A DNA stretch of 64,000 nt from Candidatus Zixiibacteriota bacterium (GTDB taxonomy: Bacteria; Zixibacteria; MSB-5A5; GN15; JAAZOE01): assembly GCA_023138975.1 (NCBI GenBank), contig JAGLON010000012.1, positions 62,001-126,000 of the forward strand, written 5' to 3'. The translations under genes and the position numbers were made by a program. This document shows, one piece after another, positions 27,756-36,742 of the stretch (position 1 is the stretch's first letter; the number at the start of each line of letters is the position of its first letter). The notes below the pieces were generated by a model. The model was not told the DNA's origin. It saw nothing but the letters and a program-made list of their open reading frames with translations, and did no database searches.

Positions 27756-28397
27756 TCAGGAAAATAGCTGAACTATCGAACCGCCCCAGTCGTCTATCAG
27801 AAACTGAACCCGGCCAATGAGAAGAGAAATACGAGCCATAACGGTATAGCCGAAATGAGCGCCGAAAGAAATCATAATAAACCAGATTCCAACTTTGGCA
27901 ACACCACCCAATGCACCCTTATGCTCTTTGGAAAAATAGAAATAGATAAGGGTCGAGATTACTCCGACGATAATGATAAGCGCTAAAATAAACCCGGCGA
28001 ATCCCTGCGACGGGTCTAACGATTTCATAGTTGCTTGTATCTGCGGCAGGACTTTGCCGTGGAGCTCGGAAACAAGAAATATCCCCGCTGTAGTACCCAT
28101 TACAAAAGCCAGAGAGATACGGCTGATCCAACTATAGTTTTTTGAAAACCGGGAGAACATGAGCACGCCCAGGATTCCGGGGAAAACCAACCACCATTTG
28201 CCATTGTTAAACATAGGATCTATCATCTGCTGCAAAATAACCGATTCCCATATCAATCCAACATAATAGCCGGCAGACAAACCGGCAAAGATATGCTCGG
28301 CCAGTTTATAAAAGGGATTATCCTTATATAAAAACGAAAACAGCGACAGCGTGAAAAATGCAATAATCCAAATCTGCAGGAATTCAACCAGGCTCAT
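27756..28397 (-). CDS. Polytopic membrane protein of a four-gene module
   Basis: I do not recognise the family. The 213 residues have about six membrane helices (for instance WIIAFFTLSLFSFLY, IFAGLSAGYYVGLIW, ISLAFVMGTTAGIFLV, FAGFILALIIIVGVISTLIYFYF, GIWFIMISFGAHFGYTV) and short charged loops. The last helix ends in GRVQFLIDDWGG. It overlaps the 28394 gene by 4 bases and is the final gene of four membrane-protein genes (27756-30922) with no enzymatic motif. Function unknown; an integral complex is inferred from coupling. Confidence 0.7.
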   Translation of the reverse strand: MSLVEFLQIWIIAFFTLSLFSFLYKDNPFYKLAEHIFAGLSAGYYVGLIWESVILQQMIDPMFNNGKWWLVFPGILGVLMFSRFSKNYSWISRISLAFVMGTTAGIFLVSELHGKVLPQIQATMKSLDPSQGFAGFILALIIIVGVISTLIYFYFSKEHKGALGGVAKVGIWFIMISFGAHFGYTVMARISLLIGRVQFLIDDWGGSIVQLFS

Positions 28398-29284
28398 CTT
28401 GCGCCTCCTGCTTGATTAAAACGCTTGCGCCGTTCAAAGAAGAAAATAATATTCCCGGCAAGAACAGAAAAGATAATAAATAAGTGTACAAGCGACTGTG
28501 CACCCATACCTTTAGTCGCCTCATCTTTCTTACCAATTAAACGTTCATACTCGGCCGCACCTTTCATTCCGCCCAACAACCCAGTCATCTGTCCGGATCC
28601 GATATAGGCATAGTACTTAGGCGCCATTACCGCCGTAACTCCGCAACCAACTTCAATTTGATACTGGGCGTTAACAATTGACATCCAGTAATCGACGATG
28701 CCGTTGTCAGAAACGACGTAGATGAAATCTATATCGCTGTAGTTTTTTATATCTTTCATCATTGGAATTTCAGAAAGAGGTGTTCCGGAATTATCGGTTG
28801 GGTAGATAATGTCAATAACAGAGCCCATGCCTTTCAGGACCGCAACATAATTAGCTTTGTAACCAAGGTTCACGAAATCGATACCGTACTCTTTGCCGTA
28901 AATTTCAGCCATTTCACGTGTAACATCCTCTGAAATCGAAGGGCCGCCCAGAGGGATCGTTGTTAGAGTAACAACTTTACAGTCTTTTCTAAAGAGGTGA
29001 TGTAAGGCGGCTCTTGACATCGGTTCCGTTTCGGGAAGCGCCGACGCATAATAGTCAAAGGTCAAGAGTACCGTTGAAGAATCGGGTAGTGCCTCAACTG
29101 CGTCATACAATTGCTGAGTTTCCGGTGATACTATAACTGGTATATCAAGGGGAATAAAAAACGGGAATATCACAAAAATCCCGACAGCAAGGTAAATATA
29201 TCTGCGATCATCGGTCTTGAATGTTTTGTAAAGCAAAAACACTCCAACAATAACTAAACCGATATATGCCAGTACTTCGCCCAT
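28394..29284 (-). CDS. Membrane-anchored protein of the four-gene module
   Basis: Starting at ATG 29284 (MGEVLAYIGL), eight bases after the stop of the upstream gene, it has 296 residues. Two N-terminal membrane helices (GEVLAYIGLVIVGVFLLY and YIYLAVGIFVIFPFFIPL) precede a soluble alpha/beta domain of about 210 residues with a VLLTFDYYASALPETEPMS strand-loop and DIDFIYVVSDNGIVDYW, then one C-terminal helix (VHLFIIFSVLAGNIIFFF). The central fold could be a Rossmann-like domain facing the periplasm or cytoplasm. No catalytic motif recognised. Reading from the earlier start would overlap the previous gene by 62 bases. Confidence 0.7.
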   Translation of the reverse strand: MGEVLAYIGLVIVGVFLLYKTFKTDDRRYIYLAVGIFVIFPFFIPLDIPVIVSPETQQLYDAVEALPDSSTVLLTFDYYASALPETEPMSRAALHHLFRKDCKVVTLTTIPLGGPSISEDVTREMAEIYGKEYGIDFVNLGYKANYVAVLKGMGSVIDIIYPTDNSGTPLSEIPMMKDIKNYSDIDFIYVVSDNGIVDYWMSIVNAQYQIEVGCGVTAVMAPKYYAYIGSGQMTGLLGGMKGAAEYERLIGKKDEATKGMGAQSLVHLFIIFSVLAGNIIFFFERRKRFNQAGGAR

Positions 29285-29291
29285 GCTATCG

Positions 29292-29951
29292 TTATTTCCC
29301 CATATAGGTTCGTTCAATGCCCAGCATAATTCGCAGTGCCATCGCTGCCGCACCGAGAGCCGCGCCGATAATTATACCTCGCTGAACCGCCAGATTGGCT
29401 CCACCCATAATGTATGTATTAATCCACCCCGGTATGTCGGGATGAATTGACAGTAAAAATTCCTCGCCCATCGGTACTCTCCAGAGCATTACAATTATTG
29501 CGGTAATTAAAAGGAGAGTCGCCTCGGCGTTACGTGCCCGAAATGCCCGAAATGCGGCCGATGCTATATAAAAGGCAAGCATAGCAAACATGGTGGCCAT
29601 CATCGGCGCGTCTAAATAATTGAATAGCCATTTATAAATAGAACCATCGCCTCTTCCAAATTGATCAGACCAACCGGTAGGCAACATGGCTGGTATAGCT
29701 ATTACAAAAACAGAAATCAGTGTCGCCAGTTTGTATCCCCAACCATCCGCTTTGCGTTTCACGGCGGTATAATTTACACGGACTATTGAAACCACACCAA
29801 GAAGCAGAGTGAAACCGCCGACAATTGTAACCCAGCTTAAAATCTCCGGTTCAATCCTTCCAAGGAAACTACCTTCGGCCCGGAAGAAAAATGAGACGAC
29901 CATTAGAAGTCCGGATATAAAAGCAATTATGACGGGTACTGTAGTCTTCAT
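29292..29951 (-). CDS. Polytopic membrane protein of the four-gene module
   Basis: The 219 residues contain about six hydrophobic helices, including VPVIIAFISGLLMVVSFFF, ILSWVTIVGGFTLLLGVVSIV, LATLISVFVIAIPAML, APMMATMFAMLAFYIASAAF and IIIGAALGAAAMALRIML. I see no motif of a transporter or enzyme family. The loop WSDQFGRGDGSIYKWLFNYLD is probably extracytoplasmic. It lies 8 bases after the 29960 gene and 7 before the next, so the module is one operon. Confidence 0.7.
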   Translation of the reverse strand: MKTTVPVIIAFISGLLMVVSFFFRAEGSFLGRIEPEILSWVTIVGGFTLLLGVVSIVRVNYTAVKRKADGWGYKLATLISVFVIAIPAMLPTGWSDQFGRGDGSIYKWLFNYLDAPMMATMFAMLAFYIASAAFRAFRARNAEATLLLITAIIVMLWRVPMGEEFLLSIHPDIPGWINTYIMGGANLAVQRGIIIGAALGAAAMALRIMLGIERTYMGK

Positions 29952-29959
29952 TTTACAAG

Positions 29960-30922
29960 CTAAACGCTTTCAAAAAGATTTAAATACCATTCAGCCGAGT
30001 TAAAACTCGCCAGTATAATTCCTGTGATTATTAAAATGATTAGTAATAACTTTATCCAGTCTTGCCCCTTTAGGCCACCCAGTAACAGAGGTTCTCGGGA
30101 GAGATAGGCCGAGGCGGCGTAAAGTTCTTCACCCATTAGAGTATAGTCACAGGCCGCAATGAAGAACGGTAATTGAGCGGGTTGAGCTGTCCCGGCAATT
30201 TGAATTGACCCGGCCGCATTTCCGGTTTCAGCCAATAACAAAGATTCCGCGAAAAAGGCACCCATATATAAATTCGTAGCCGGTTTTTCACGCATCATAT
30301 AGCCGTTTATTGTGGCGGTATAGGCAAATTGTTCTCCGGCGACATAGCGAACCATATCAACATCATAAGAGTCCGCTTTCCCCTCTTCAATATAGGCCTG
30401 TTGAACAACCTCTTGCCCCGCGGCTAATACCATCGGATACCGAACCGGAACGTGAAGTGGAGTACCATAGCGAGCTGTAATATGGGCAACCCGTCCTAAA
30501 ATTGATATACCGGCTATCGTCTCCATCTCGTCGATTTCTTGTAATCCGGGAACAAACAAGACCGGTTTACCCATTTCTGTGGCACGGCCAACTGCTTCCT
30601 CTACTTCATCAAGCCCGTTAATTTTGCGAAGGAATAACTCTTTCCCGGATCTGGCCCAGCGGGTATAGAGTAAAATCACAACTGAGAACAAAAGCATGAA
30701 TATCAGAGCATTTAAACGCTCAGAACGGAAGGCAGGAATATCGTTATCAGCAGTATTCTCAAGGTTTTCAACTCCGGCGACAGGTTGAATAATTACTGAA
30801 TCGGCCGTAGTTGAGTCGGTAATAGTCAGATTCGAATTCTCAGTAGTATCAACCGCAAACAGAGATTGAGAGAGAAGAAGGATTATCAGCGTGATAAAAA
30901 TTGTCACTTTGTTTTGAAACAA
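29960..30922 (-). CDS. First protein of the four-gene membrane module
   Basis: The 320-residue protein begins with a signal-like helix (TIFITLIILLLSQSLFAV), a Thr/Ser-rich linker, a membrane helix near 70-90 (NALIFMLLFSVVILLYTRW), a globular domain with GKPVLFVPGLQEIDEMETIAG and SILGRVAHITARYGTPLHVPV, and a last helix (LLLIILIITGIILASF). The fold resembles DUF6754-type proteins, but I give this as a memory, not a search. TTG 30922 is preceded by GGAG; GTG 30907 is an alternative. It has a good promoter upstream. Confidence 0.65.
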   Translation of the reverse strand: MFQNKVTIFITLIILLLSQSLFAVDTTENSNLTITDSTTADSVIIQPVAGVENLENTADNDIPAFRSERLNALIFMLLFSVVILLYTRWARSGKELFLRKINGLDEVEEAVGRATEMGKPVLFVPGLQEIDEMETIAGISILGRVAHITARYGTPLHVPVRYPMVLAAGQEVVQQAYIEEGKADSYDVDMVRYVAGEQFAYTATINGYMMREKPATNLYMGAFFAESLLLAETGNAAGSIQIAGTAQPAQLPFFIAACDYTLMGEELYAASAYLSREPLLLGGLKGQDWIKLLLIILIITGIILASFNSAEWYLNLFESV

Positions 30923-30957
30923 TGCGGTCTATTCTCCAGTGCTACTAATTAGCTGTC

Positions 30958-30985
30958 AAAATAGCTAATTCGCCCAATTTGTCAA
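30958..30985 (-). promoter_or_regulatory. Probable sigma-70 promoter of the four-gene membrane module
   Basis: On the minus strand TTGACA (30985-30980), a 16-base spacer and TATTTT (30963-30958), with transcription expected near 30950 and the start codon at 30922. Confidence 0.5.
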
Positions 30986-31055
30986 CCAAGAAGTTTTTTG
31001 TCCTATTTTTAGACGAGTAAAATCTTAATAACGATTAACTTTTTTTTATTGTGCG

Positions 31056-31084
31056 TTGACAGCATTACACTCACACCGTATTTT
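31056..31084 (+). promoter_or_regulatory. Probable sigma-70 promoter of the first dockerin gene
   Basis: TTGACA (31056-31061), 17-base spacer, TATTTT (31079-31084). The leader would be about 95 bases long before ATG 31184. Confidence 0.5.
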
Positions 31085-31183
31085 AATATAAAGGGAATCT
31101 CTAATTTACAACTTCACTACTATCTGACACCGGGTCAACATAGATACTTCGCGAAATTGAAAACAACAAACGAAGGAGTTATC

Positions 31184-33295
31184 ATGTCGGGATATAGATT
31201 TGCACGATCAATCTTACTCATGGTTCTTTCCATTTTTATGATAGCCATAATAGTGCCAGATGAGGTTCAGGGTAATGATAACCCAGACCTTTCACTCTCG
31301 CCTTCTACGACAGTAACAATCAGCGAAACTCCGGTAACAACACAATTGCCAATAACACGTTTAGACAATCATTTTATATCAAAAGCCTCTGATAAAAGCA
31401 TTGAGGTTGGCACGGGTAATAAACCAGCTCTGGATAGAAGCGGTTCCGGAGCAATTATGGCCGGATATGAAGTTGTATCAGAAAGTAAAGATTTTGTCGT
31501 ATGGCGGTATTCCATTGATGATGGTGTTACTTTTGGCGGCGATATAATCTTTGATGTGGAGAATCTGTCTCGTCCCTCAGTTGACTATTATGGAGTAGAC
31601 AACACCTTTTTTGGAACGTGTGTCACACCCGCTAATTTTTTATTTGGCGCGGGAGTGCTTTTATTTGAGTTCCAGGATATTTCCGATTCAACAACCTGGA
31701 TTCCTTACTGGACCGACTATTCTGATAACGGCTGGTACGATATGAAAAGCATTGATCTTATTGCCGATAATAGCCAGCAGTCCTGGAATTGGGGCCTGAG
31801 CGCTCTGGTAATGAGTATCTCAGACGGCGTACATAATGTCGCTGATGCTCCCGTGATATATAGTCCTTTGACCTCGAGCAGTATCCAGATTAGCTGGTAT
31901 CCGACTCAGGGAGGCTGTAATACCTCAGCAGCAGCAATTGACGTACCTTCCGCTAAAGCATACGCCATTTACGATAAATGGAATTCGAGCCACTTACAGT
32001 GGGTACTCTTTATCCGCAGAGATCACTTTGATGATTGGTACCAAACAACAACCGCGGCGGCAATTAAGTTTGACGATTCGACAATCAGCACAACCTATCC
32101 TTCGATAGCCGCCTTTAGCGACACCATCGTTGTCGTGGCTCATACCGTTGACAGCGATGACTCCAATAGCCATGGTATTTCAGTATGGAGCAGTTTTAAC
32201 GGCGATGTGGACGGTTTTGAACTTCGTGGTGAGATAATATCAAACGCCAGTGAAGAGCTCTTTCCTAAAATCGCTCATATCGGCGGCAATGATTTTGTAT
32301 GCAGTTACATTCGCGACAATAAACTTTATGGCTCTTTGTCCTGTGATGGGGGAGTAACCTGGACGCCACCGGAAATCGTCAGCGACTCCAGTGATTTTGT
32401 GTCTCAAACCTACGCCGGATTCGATATTTCTTCTGACGGACTCAGGATTATCTGGGAATACGATGATAGTCCGGACACATTAGTAAAAATCGATACCCTG
32501 AGGCTTGTTGATGGGGACAATGACGGAGTTATACTCTGTGAAGATAATTGCCCCACCGTGTCCAATTCATCTCAAACAGATAGTGACTCGGACGGTGTCG
32601 GAGATGCTTGCGACAACTGCCCCGGTTTTGACGATTTTGCTGATAGTGATGGAGACGAAGCGCCTGATAGTTGTGATAATTGTCCCGATATTGCAAATAG
32701 CTCACAAGATGACGCCGACGGCGACGGCATCGGAGATGAGTGCGATACCTGTACCGATACCGATGGCGACGGATTCGGCGACCCTGGATTTGCGGCCAAT
32801 ACCTGCCCGCAAGATAATTGTCCTGATGATTTCAATTCCTCTCAGGATGATACTGATAGCGATACTATCGGAAATGATTGCGATAATTGCCCAACTGTCG
32901 TAAATACTGACCAATCTGATGCGGACAATGACGGCATCGGAGATGAGTGCGATACCTGCACCGACACCGATGGTGACGGATACGGCAACCCGGGATACGC
33001 TGCCAATACTTGTCCCGATGATAATTGCCCAACGGTTCCTAATCCTGATCAGATTGATCTCGACAGTAATGGTGTTGGTGATGTCTGCGAAATGGTCTGC
33101 GGCGACGCCAGTGGAGATTTTACCGTTAATGTCGGCGATGCTGTATATATAATAAATTACGTCTTCAAGGGCGGTCCGGCCCCCAATCCTCTTGAGGCCG
33201 GAGATGCCAACTGCGACTGGGAAACCAACGTAGGCGACGCGGTATATATCATCAATTATGCCTTCAAAGGCGGCCCGGCACCCTGTTGCCCGTAA
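31184..33295 (+). CDS. Exported dockerin protein with sialidase-like and TSP3 repeats
   Basis: ATG 31184 has GAAGGAG five bases before it. The protein of 703 residues has a signal peptide (FARSILLMVLSIFMIAIIVP), a region of about 130-480 with repeated beta-strand and Asp-box-like elements (DGGVTWTPP, TYPSIAAFSDTIVVV) typical of six-bladed BNR/sialidase propellers, about six thrombospondin type 3 calcium repeats (DNCP.. D-x-D-x-D-G-x-G-D), and a C-terminal double dockerin-like module GDASGDFTVNVGDAVYIINY plus GDANCDWETNVGDAVYIINY, joined by FKGGPAP. It is probably attached outside the cell. Its catalytic status is unknown; no enzyme signature was seen. Confidence 0.8.
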   Translation: MSGYRFARSILLMVLSIFMIAIIVPDEVQGNDNPDLSLSPSTTVTISETPVTTQLPITRLDNHFISKASDKSIEVGTGNKPALDRSGSGAIMAGYEVVSESKDFVVWRYSIDDGVTFGGDIIFDVENLSRPSVDYYGVDNTFFGTCVTPANFLFGAGVLLFEFQDISDSTTWIPYWTDYSDNGWYDMKSIDLIADNSQQSWNWGLSALVMSISDGVHNVADAPVIYSPLTSSSIQISWYPTQGGCNTSAAAIDVPSAKAYAIYDKWNSSHLQWVLFIRRDHFDDWYQTTTAAAIKFDDSTISTTYPSIAAFSDTIVVVAHTVDSDDSNSHGISVWSSFNGDVDGFELRGEIISNASEELFPKIAHIGGNDFVCSYIRDNKLYGSLSCDGGVTWTPPEIVSDSSDFVSQTYAGFDISSDGLRIIWEYDDSPDTLVKIDTLRLVDGDNDGVILCEDNCPTVSNSSQTDSDSDGVGDACDNCPGFDDFADSDGDEAPDSCDNCPDIANSSQDDADGDGIGDECDTCTDTDGDGFGDPGFAANTCPQDNCPDDFNSSQDDTDSDTIGNDCDNCPTVVNTDQSDADNDGIGDECDTCTDTDGDGYGNPGYAANTCPDDNCPTVPNPDQIDLDSNGVGDVCEMVCGDASGDFTVNVGDAVYIINYVFKGGPAPNPLEAGDANCDWETNVGDAVYIINYAFKGGPAPCCP

Positions 33296-33310
33296 CCATT
33301 ATGATAGAAT

Positions 33311-33344
33311 AGCCGGGTTTCCAACCAAACCCGGCTTTACTTTT
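33311..33344 (+). terminator. Rho-independent terminator
   Basis: AGCCGGGTTT / AAACCCGGCT 10-base stem with loop CCAACC and TTTACTTTT after it, 16 bases past the stop. Confidence 0.88.
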
Positions 33345-33390
33345 GCCAGATTCACCCGATAATAATAGTAATAATCAGGCTAATAAGCTG

Positions 33391-33418
33391 TTGCTTCATA
33401 ACGTATTTGTATTATTAT
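33391..33418 (+). promoter_or_regulatory. Possible promoter of the protease gene
   Basis: TTGCTT (33391-33396), 16-base spacer, TATTAT (33413-33418). The leader to ATG 33545 includes the hairpin element at 33436-33487. Confidence 0.35.
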
Positions 33419-33435
33419 GAAGAGGAAGAATTTAC

Positions 33436-33487
33436 GTAGCTCGTTCCCACACTCTGTATGAGGCCAATGCAATAGGATTGCAGCTAC
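33436..33487. repeat. Palindromic element in the protease leader
   Basis: Outer arms GTAGCT (33436-33441) and AGCTAC (33482-33487) enclose TGCAAT-AGG-ATTGCA (33468-33482), which shares its arms with the hairpin at 24096-24110. The outer and inner stems would form a short cruciform. Confidence 0.4.
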
Positions 33488-33544
33488 AGCCATACTAACC
33501 TTTGACCTTATGTCGAAGCAATTCAAAAGAGCAAGGGGTTATTA

Positions 33545-36490
33545 ATGAAGCTGTCTCAAGTAGTCGGATTTTTAGTTATTACGTTCTTCATTGCCGGCTC
33601 GGCATCTGCGCAGCTGAGCGAAGGCGGAATGCCAATTAGTTTCGGTAAATCAATTGCCACCAGTCTTGGCACTGATATCCCAGTTGAACAAATGGGGTCT
33701 ATTGATGTGTCGGCTTATCTTGCCGAGGATGCCATTGAGGAGGCTGAAGGCGGAATTCCCTACCGTTTCGGCGCTCCGTTTGATGTGGATTATTCGCTGG
33801 ATAATTCCGGTATTTGGGAAAACCTGCCCGATGGCGGACGACTCTGGCGTCTACGAATTGAATCTCCGGAAGCCTACTCTATAAATCTAATTTATGAGGA
33901 TTACTGGCTACCCGAAGGGGCTAAGCTGTATATCTATAACGAACAGCACGATTTTATTATCGGAGCCTTTACGTCAACAAACAACAAAGAGCATGGCATG
34001 TTTGCCACTCAACCGGTTAAAGGCGATGTTTCAATTATCGAATACTATGAACCTGCGGACGTTCGGGGCTTGGGAAAAATAAAAATATCCCGTGTTGTTC
34101 ACGCTTATAAAGATATTTTCAGTTTCTTCGCTGACAAAGCATTCGGCAGTTCCGGTTCGTGTAATAATAATGTCAATTGCCCTGAAGGCGATGACTGGCT
34201 GGATGAAAAACGTGGCGTGGCCATGATTCTTTTAGGCAGCGGTACAAGATGGTGCACCGGCTCAATGGTCAACAACGTCCGTCAGGATGCCCGGCAGCTT
34301 TTCTTAACCGCCAATCATTGTCTCAATGGTCCTGAAAACTGGATTATTATGTTCAACTATGAGTCGCCAGGGTGCGCGAATATTGACGGCCCGACAAACA
34401 TGACGATCCAAGGGACAACGGTTCGCGCCAGTTATAGCGCATCCGATTTCGCTTTAGTTGAGCTGAGCGAGGCAATTCCGGAAGCGTGGGGAATTTATTA
34501 TAACGGATGGACGGCAATTAACACTGAAGCACCGAATACGGTGTGTATTCATCATCCCGCTGGCGATATCAAAAAGATTTCATTCGACGATGATCCGGTA
34601 ACATCAACCGATTATCTGAGTAACACAGTTAATTCTTCCCTCTCTCATTGGCGCATAACTGCCTGGGATGATGGGACCACCGAAGGCGGTAGTTCCGGCT
34701 CTCCCCTGTTTGATCCGCAGAGCAGAATTGTCGGTCAACTCCACGGAGGCTATGCCTCATGCACCAGTATCACATCCGATTGGTATGGAAAGTTTTCTTA
34801 TTCATGGGCTGGCGGCGGAACTTCATCTACTCAGCTCAAATTCTGGCTGGATCCGGATTACACCGGCGCAACGACTTTAGACGGATGGGACCCCTATGGC
34901 GGCACAACGATATCTCATACACCGCTCGAAGACACCCGCGATACGGTCAATGATTACTCTGTTGTTGCCACAATTAAGTCGGCTGTAGCCGCATTGGATC
35001 CTTCCACCTTGAGACTCCATTATACTATCAGCTCACTTTGGCTTACAATTCAGTTGGATCCGACTGGTACACCCGATGAATTTGATGCGGATATCCCGGC
35101 TCAGCCGGCCGGCACTGTAGTCCAGTATTATATAACAGCAGCGGATATCGAGAACAATGCTGACACAACTGATGTTTTTGATTTCTTGATAGAGTATTCA
35201 CCATCAATCTCAGTGAATCCAGGTGCTTTTAACGAGTCGGTAAATCAAGGCGATTCAACCACTGCTCAATTGACAATCGACAATGTGGGCACTGGCAATT
35301 TGGAATACAGTATTGGCGTTATTCCCTCATTGAATAAATTTGCGGCATTTAATGAATTGCTCAAAAACGAAGAAGTCGAACCAGCCCGTCGATTCTATTC
35401 ACAGGATATTCTCGATTTCAATGATGCCAAAGAAAGCGACGAACACCCTGACGGTTTCCCGGTTGATAAAAACGCCGGCGGGCCAGACGGCCTCGGATAT
35501 TTCTGGATGGATTCAGATGAATCCGGTGGACCGGTCTTTAGTTGGATAGATATTTCTTCTTCTGGTACCGATATAACAGCTGGTATTGACGATGATAATT
35601 TTATAGGTCCCTATCCGATCGGTTTCAATTTCCCGTATCACGGCTATACTTATACCGAGTTTTATTTTGGCTCAAACGGTATAATAGGATTTGATACGGC
35701 GCAAATGAAATCTCGCTCTAAGCAACCCATTCCGACGGCATCGGTTCCGAATAATATCCTGGCCTGGCTCTGGGATGATTTGGATATAACAGATGCAGAT
35801 AATACCAGCGGCCGGGTTTATTATGAGTCTTACGACAATCGATTGATAATTCAAATCGTGGACTATCCCGAATACAGAGCTGACCCGGGCGACGTGATCA
35901 ATGCGGAAGTGATTCTTGAGAGTGATGGTTCAATTACTTACCAGTATCTCAGTTTCGGGGGAGATTTCGATACTCAAAACTGTGCGGTTGGTATTGAGGA
36001 CAGTACTGGAACCGATGGTCTGGAGACAGCTTATTTAACGGCTTATCTGAAAGATAATTTCGCCATTAAGTATTTCATGCCATATCAGTGGCTAATGCTG
36101 GATAAATACAATGGTACCGTCGCTCAAGGCACATCCGATACAGTAGTATGTACGTTCCTGAGCGAAGAACTTGCGCCCGGTGACCACAGTGCTTCGATTA
36201 TTGTCACCTCCAATGATTTGGATCCGGGTCAAAGCCCGATTACTGTAATCGCTAATCTGGAAGTTACCTCAGGTCCCCAATATCTTTGCGGCGATGCAAA
36301 TGGTGATGAAACGGTCAACGTTGCTGACGCGGTTTATATTATCAATTTTGCTTTTAAGGGCGGTCCTGCTCCTGATCCAATGGAAAAGGGAGATCCTAAC
36401 TGCGATGCAGTGTCGAATATCGGCGACGCTGTCTATATCATCAATTATGTCTTCAAGGGCGGTCCGGCGCCTTGCGCCAATTGTCCGTAA
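33545..36490 (+). CDS. Secreted trypsin-like (lysyl endopeptidase type) protease with dockerin
   Basis: A 981-residue exported protein. After a signal peptide (LVITFFIAGSASAQ) and a 180-residue beta-rich prodomain, a chymotrypsin-fold S1 protease follows with the triad His in FLTANHC, Asp in YSASDFALVEL and Ser in GGSSGSPLFD; the RWCTGSMVNN and Cys pairs are as in Achromobacter lysyl endopeptidase. Then come a fibronectin-like region (YYITAADIENNADT), an NHL-like beta region (GYFWMDSDESGG, FNFPYHGYTY) and the double dockerin module ending in GDPNCDAVSNIGDAVYIINY. Substrate preference for Lys is inferred from the family only. Confidence 0.88.
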   Translation: MKLSQVVGFLVITFFIAGSASAQLSEGGMPISFGKSIATSLGTDIPVEQMGSIDVSAYLAEDAIEEAEGGIPYRFGAPFDVDYSLDNSGIWENLPDGGRLWRLRIESPEAYSINLIYEDYWLPEGAKLYIYNEQHDFIIGAFTSTNNKEHGMFATQPVKGDVSIIEYYEPADVRGLGKIKISRVVHAYKDIFSFFADKAFGSSGSCNNNVNCPEGDDWLDEKRGVAMILLGSGTRWCTGSMVNNVRQDARQLFLTANHCLNGPENWIIMFNYESPGCANIDGPTNMTIQGTTVRASYSASDFALVELSEAIPEAWGIYYNGWTAINTEAPNTVCIHHPAGDIKKISFDDDPVTSTDYLSNTVNSSLSHWRITAWDDGTTEGGSSGSPLFDPQSRIVGQLHGGYASCTSITSDWYGKFSYSWAGGGTSSTQLKFWLDPDYTGATTLDGWDPYGGTTISHTPLEDTRDTVNDYSVVATIKSAVAALDPSTLRLHYTISSLWLTIQLDPTGTPDEFDADIPAQPAGTVVQYYITAADIENNADTTDVFDFLIEYSPSISVNPGAFNESVNQGDSTTAQLTIDNVGTGNLEYSIGVIPSLNKFAAFNELLKNEEVEPARRFYSQDILDFNDAKESDEHPDGFPVDKNAGGPDGLGYFWMDSDESGGPVFSWIDISSSGTDITAGIDDDNFIGPYPIGFNFPYHGYTYTEFYFGSNGIIGFDTAQMKSRSKQPIPTASVPNNILAWLWDDLDITDADNTSGRVYYESYDNRLIIQIVDYPEYRADPGDVINAEVILESDGSITYQYLSFGGDFDTQNCAVGIEDSTGTDGLETAYLTAYLKDNFAIKYFMPYQWLMLDKYNGTVAQGTSDTVVCTFLSEELAPGDHSASIIVTSNDLDPGQSPITVIANLEVTSGPQYLCGDANGDETVNVADAVYIINFAFKGGPAPDPMEKGDPNCDAVSNIGDAVYIINYVFKGGPAPCANCP

Positions 36491-36522
36491 GTTACTTTTG
36501 AATATCAGATAGTCTAATTCAG

Positions 36523-36557
36523 AAACAGGCTCTGTATAAAACGGAGCCTGTTTTAAT
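36523..36557 (+). terminator. Rho-independent terminator
   Basis: AAACAGGCTC / GAGCCTGTTT 10-base stem, followed by TTTT, 33 bases after the protease stop. Confidence 0.8.
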
Positions 36558-36644
36558 TGATGTTTACTTTAACCTAAAATGACCGATATATAAGAAAAGA
36601 CAGGTGCAAACCGCCTCCAAATAATAGAGGCAAATCGAAACCGC

Positions 36645-36672
36645 TTGACAGGTAGTGTATTAAGTGTATAAT
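36645..36672 (+). promoter_or_regulatory. Near-consensus sigma-70 promoter
   Basis: TTGACA (36645-36650), 16-base spacer and TATAAT (36667-36672); the best promoter in the window, serving the gene at 36743. Confidence 0.75.
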
Positions 36673-36742
36673 ACAGGTATAGCATTCTCCTACTTCGTTT
36701 TACATTCTCCGATTTCACTGCGTCGGAGGGAGTCGATATAGT

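Noticed and set aside
32500-33160. Overlapping frames on both strands in the TSP3-coding DNA
   Set aside because: They are products of the repeated GAT/GAC-rich codons of the calcium repeats and have no start signals.
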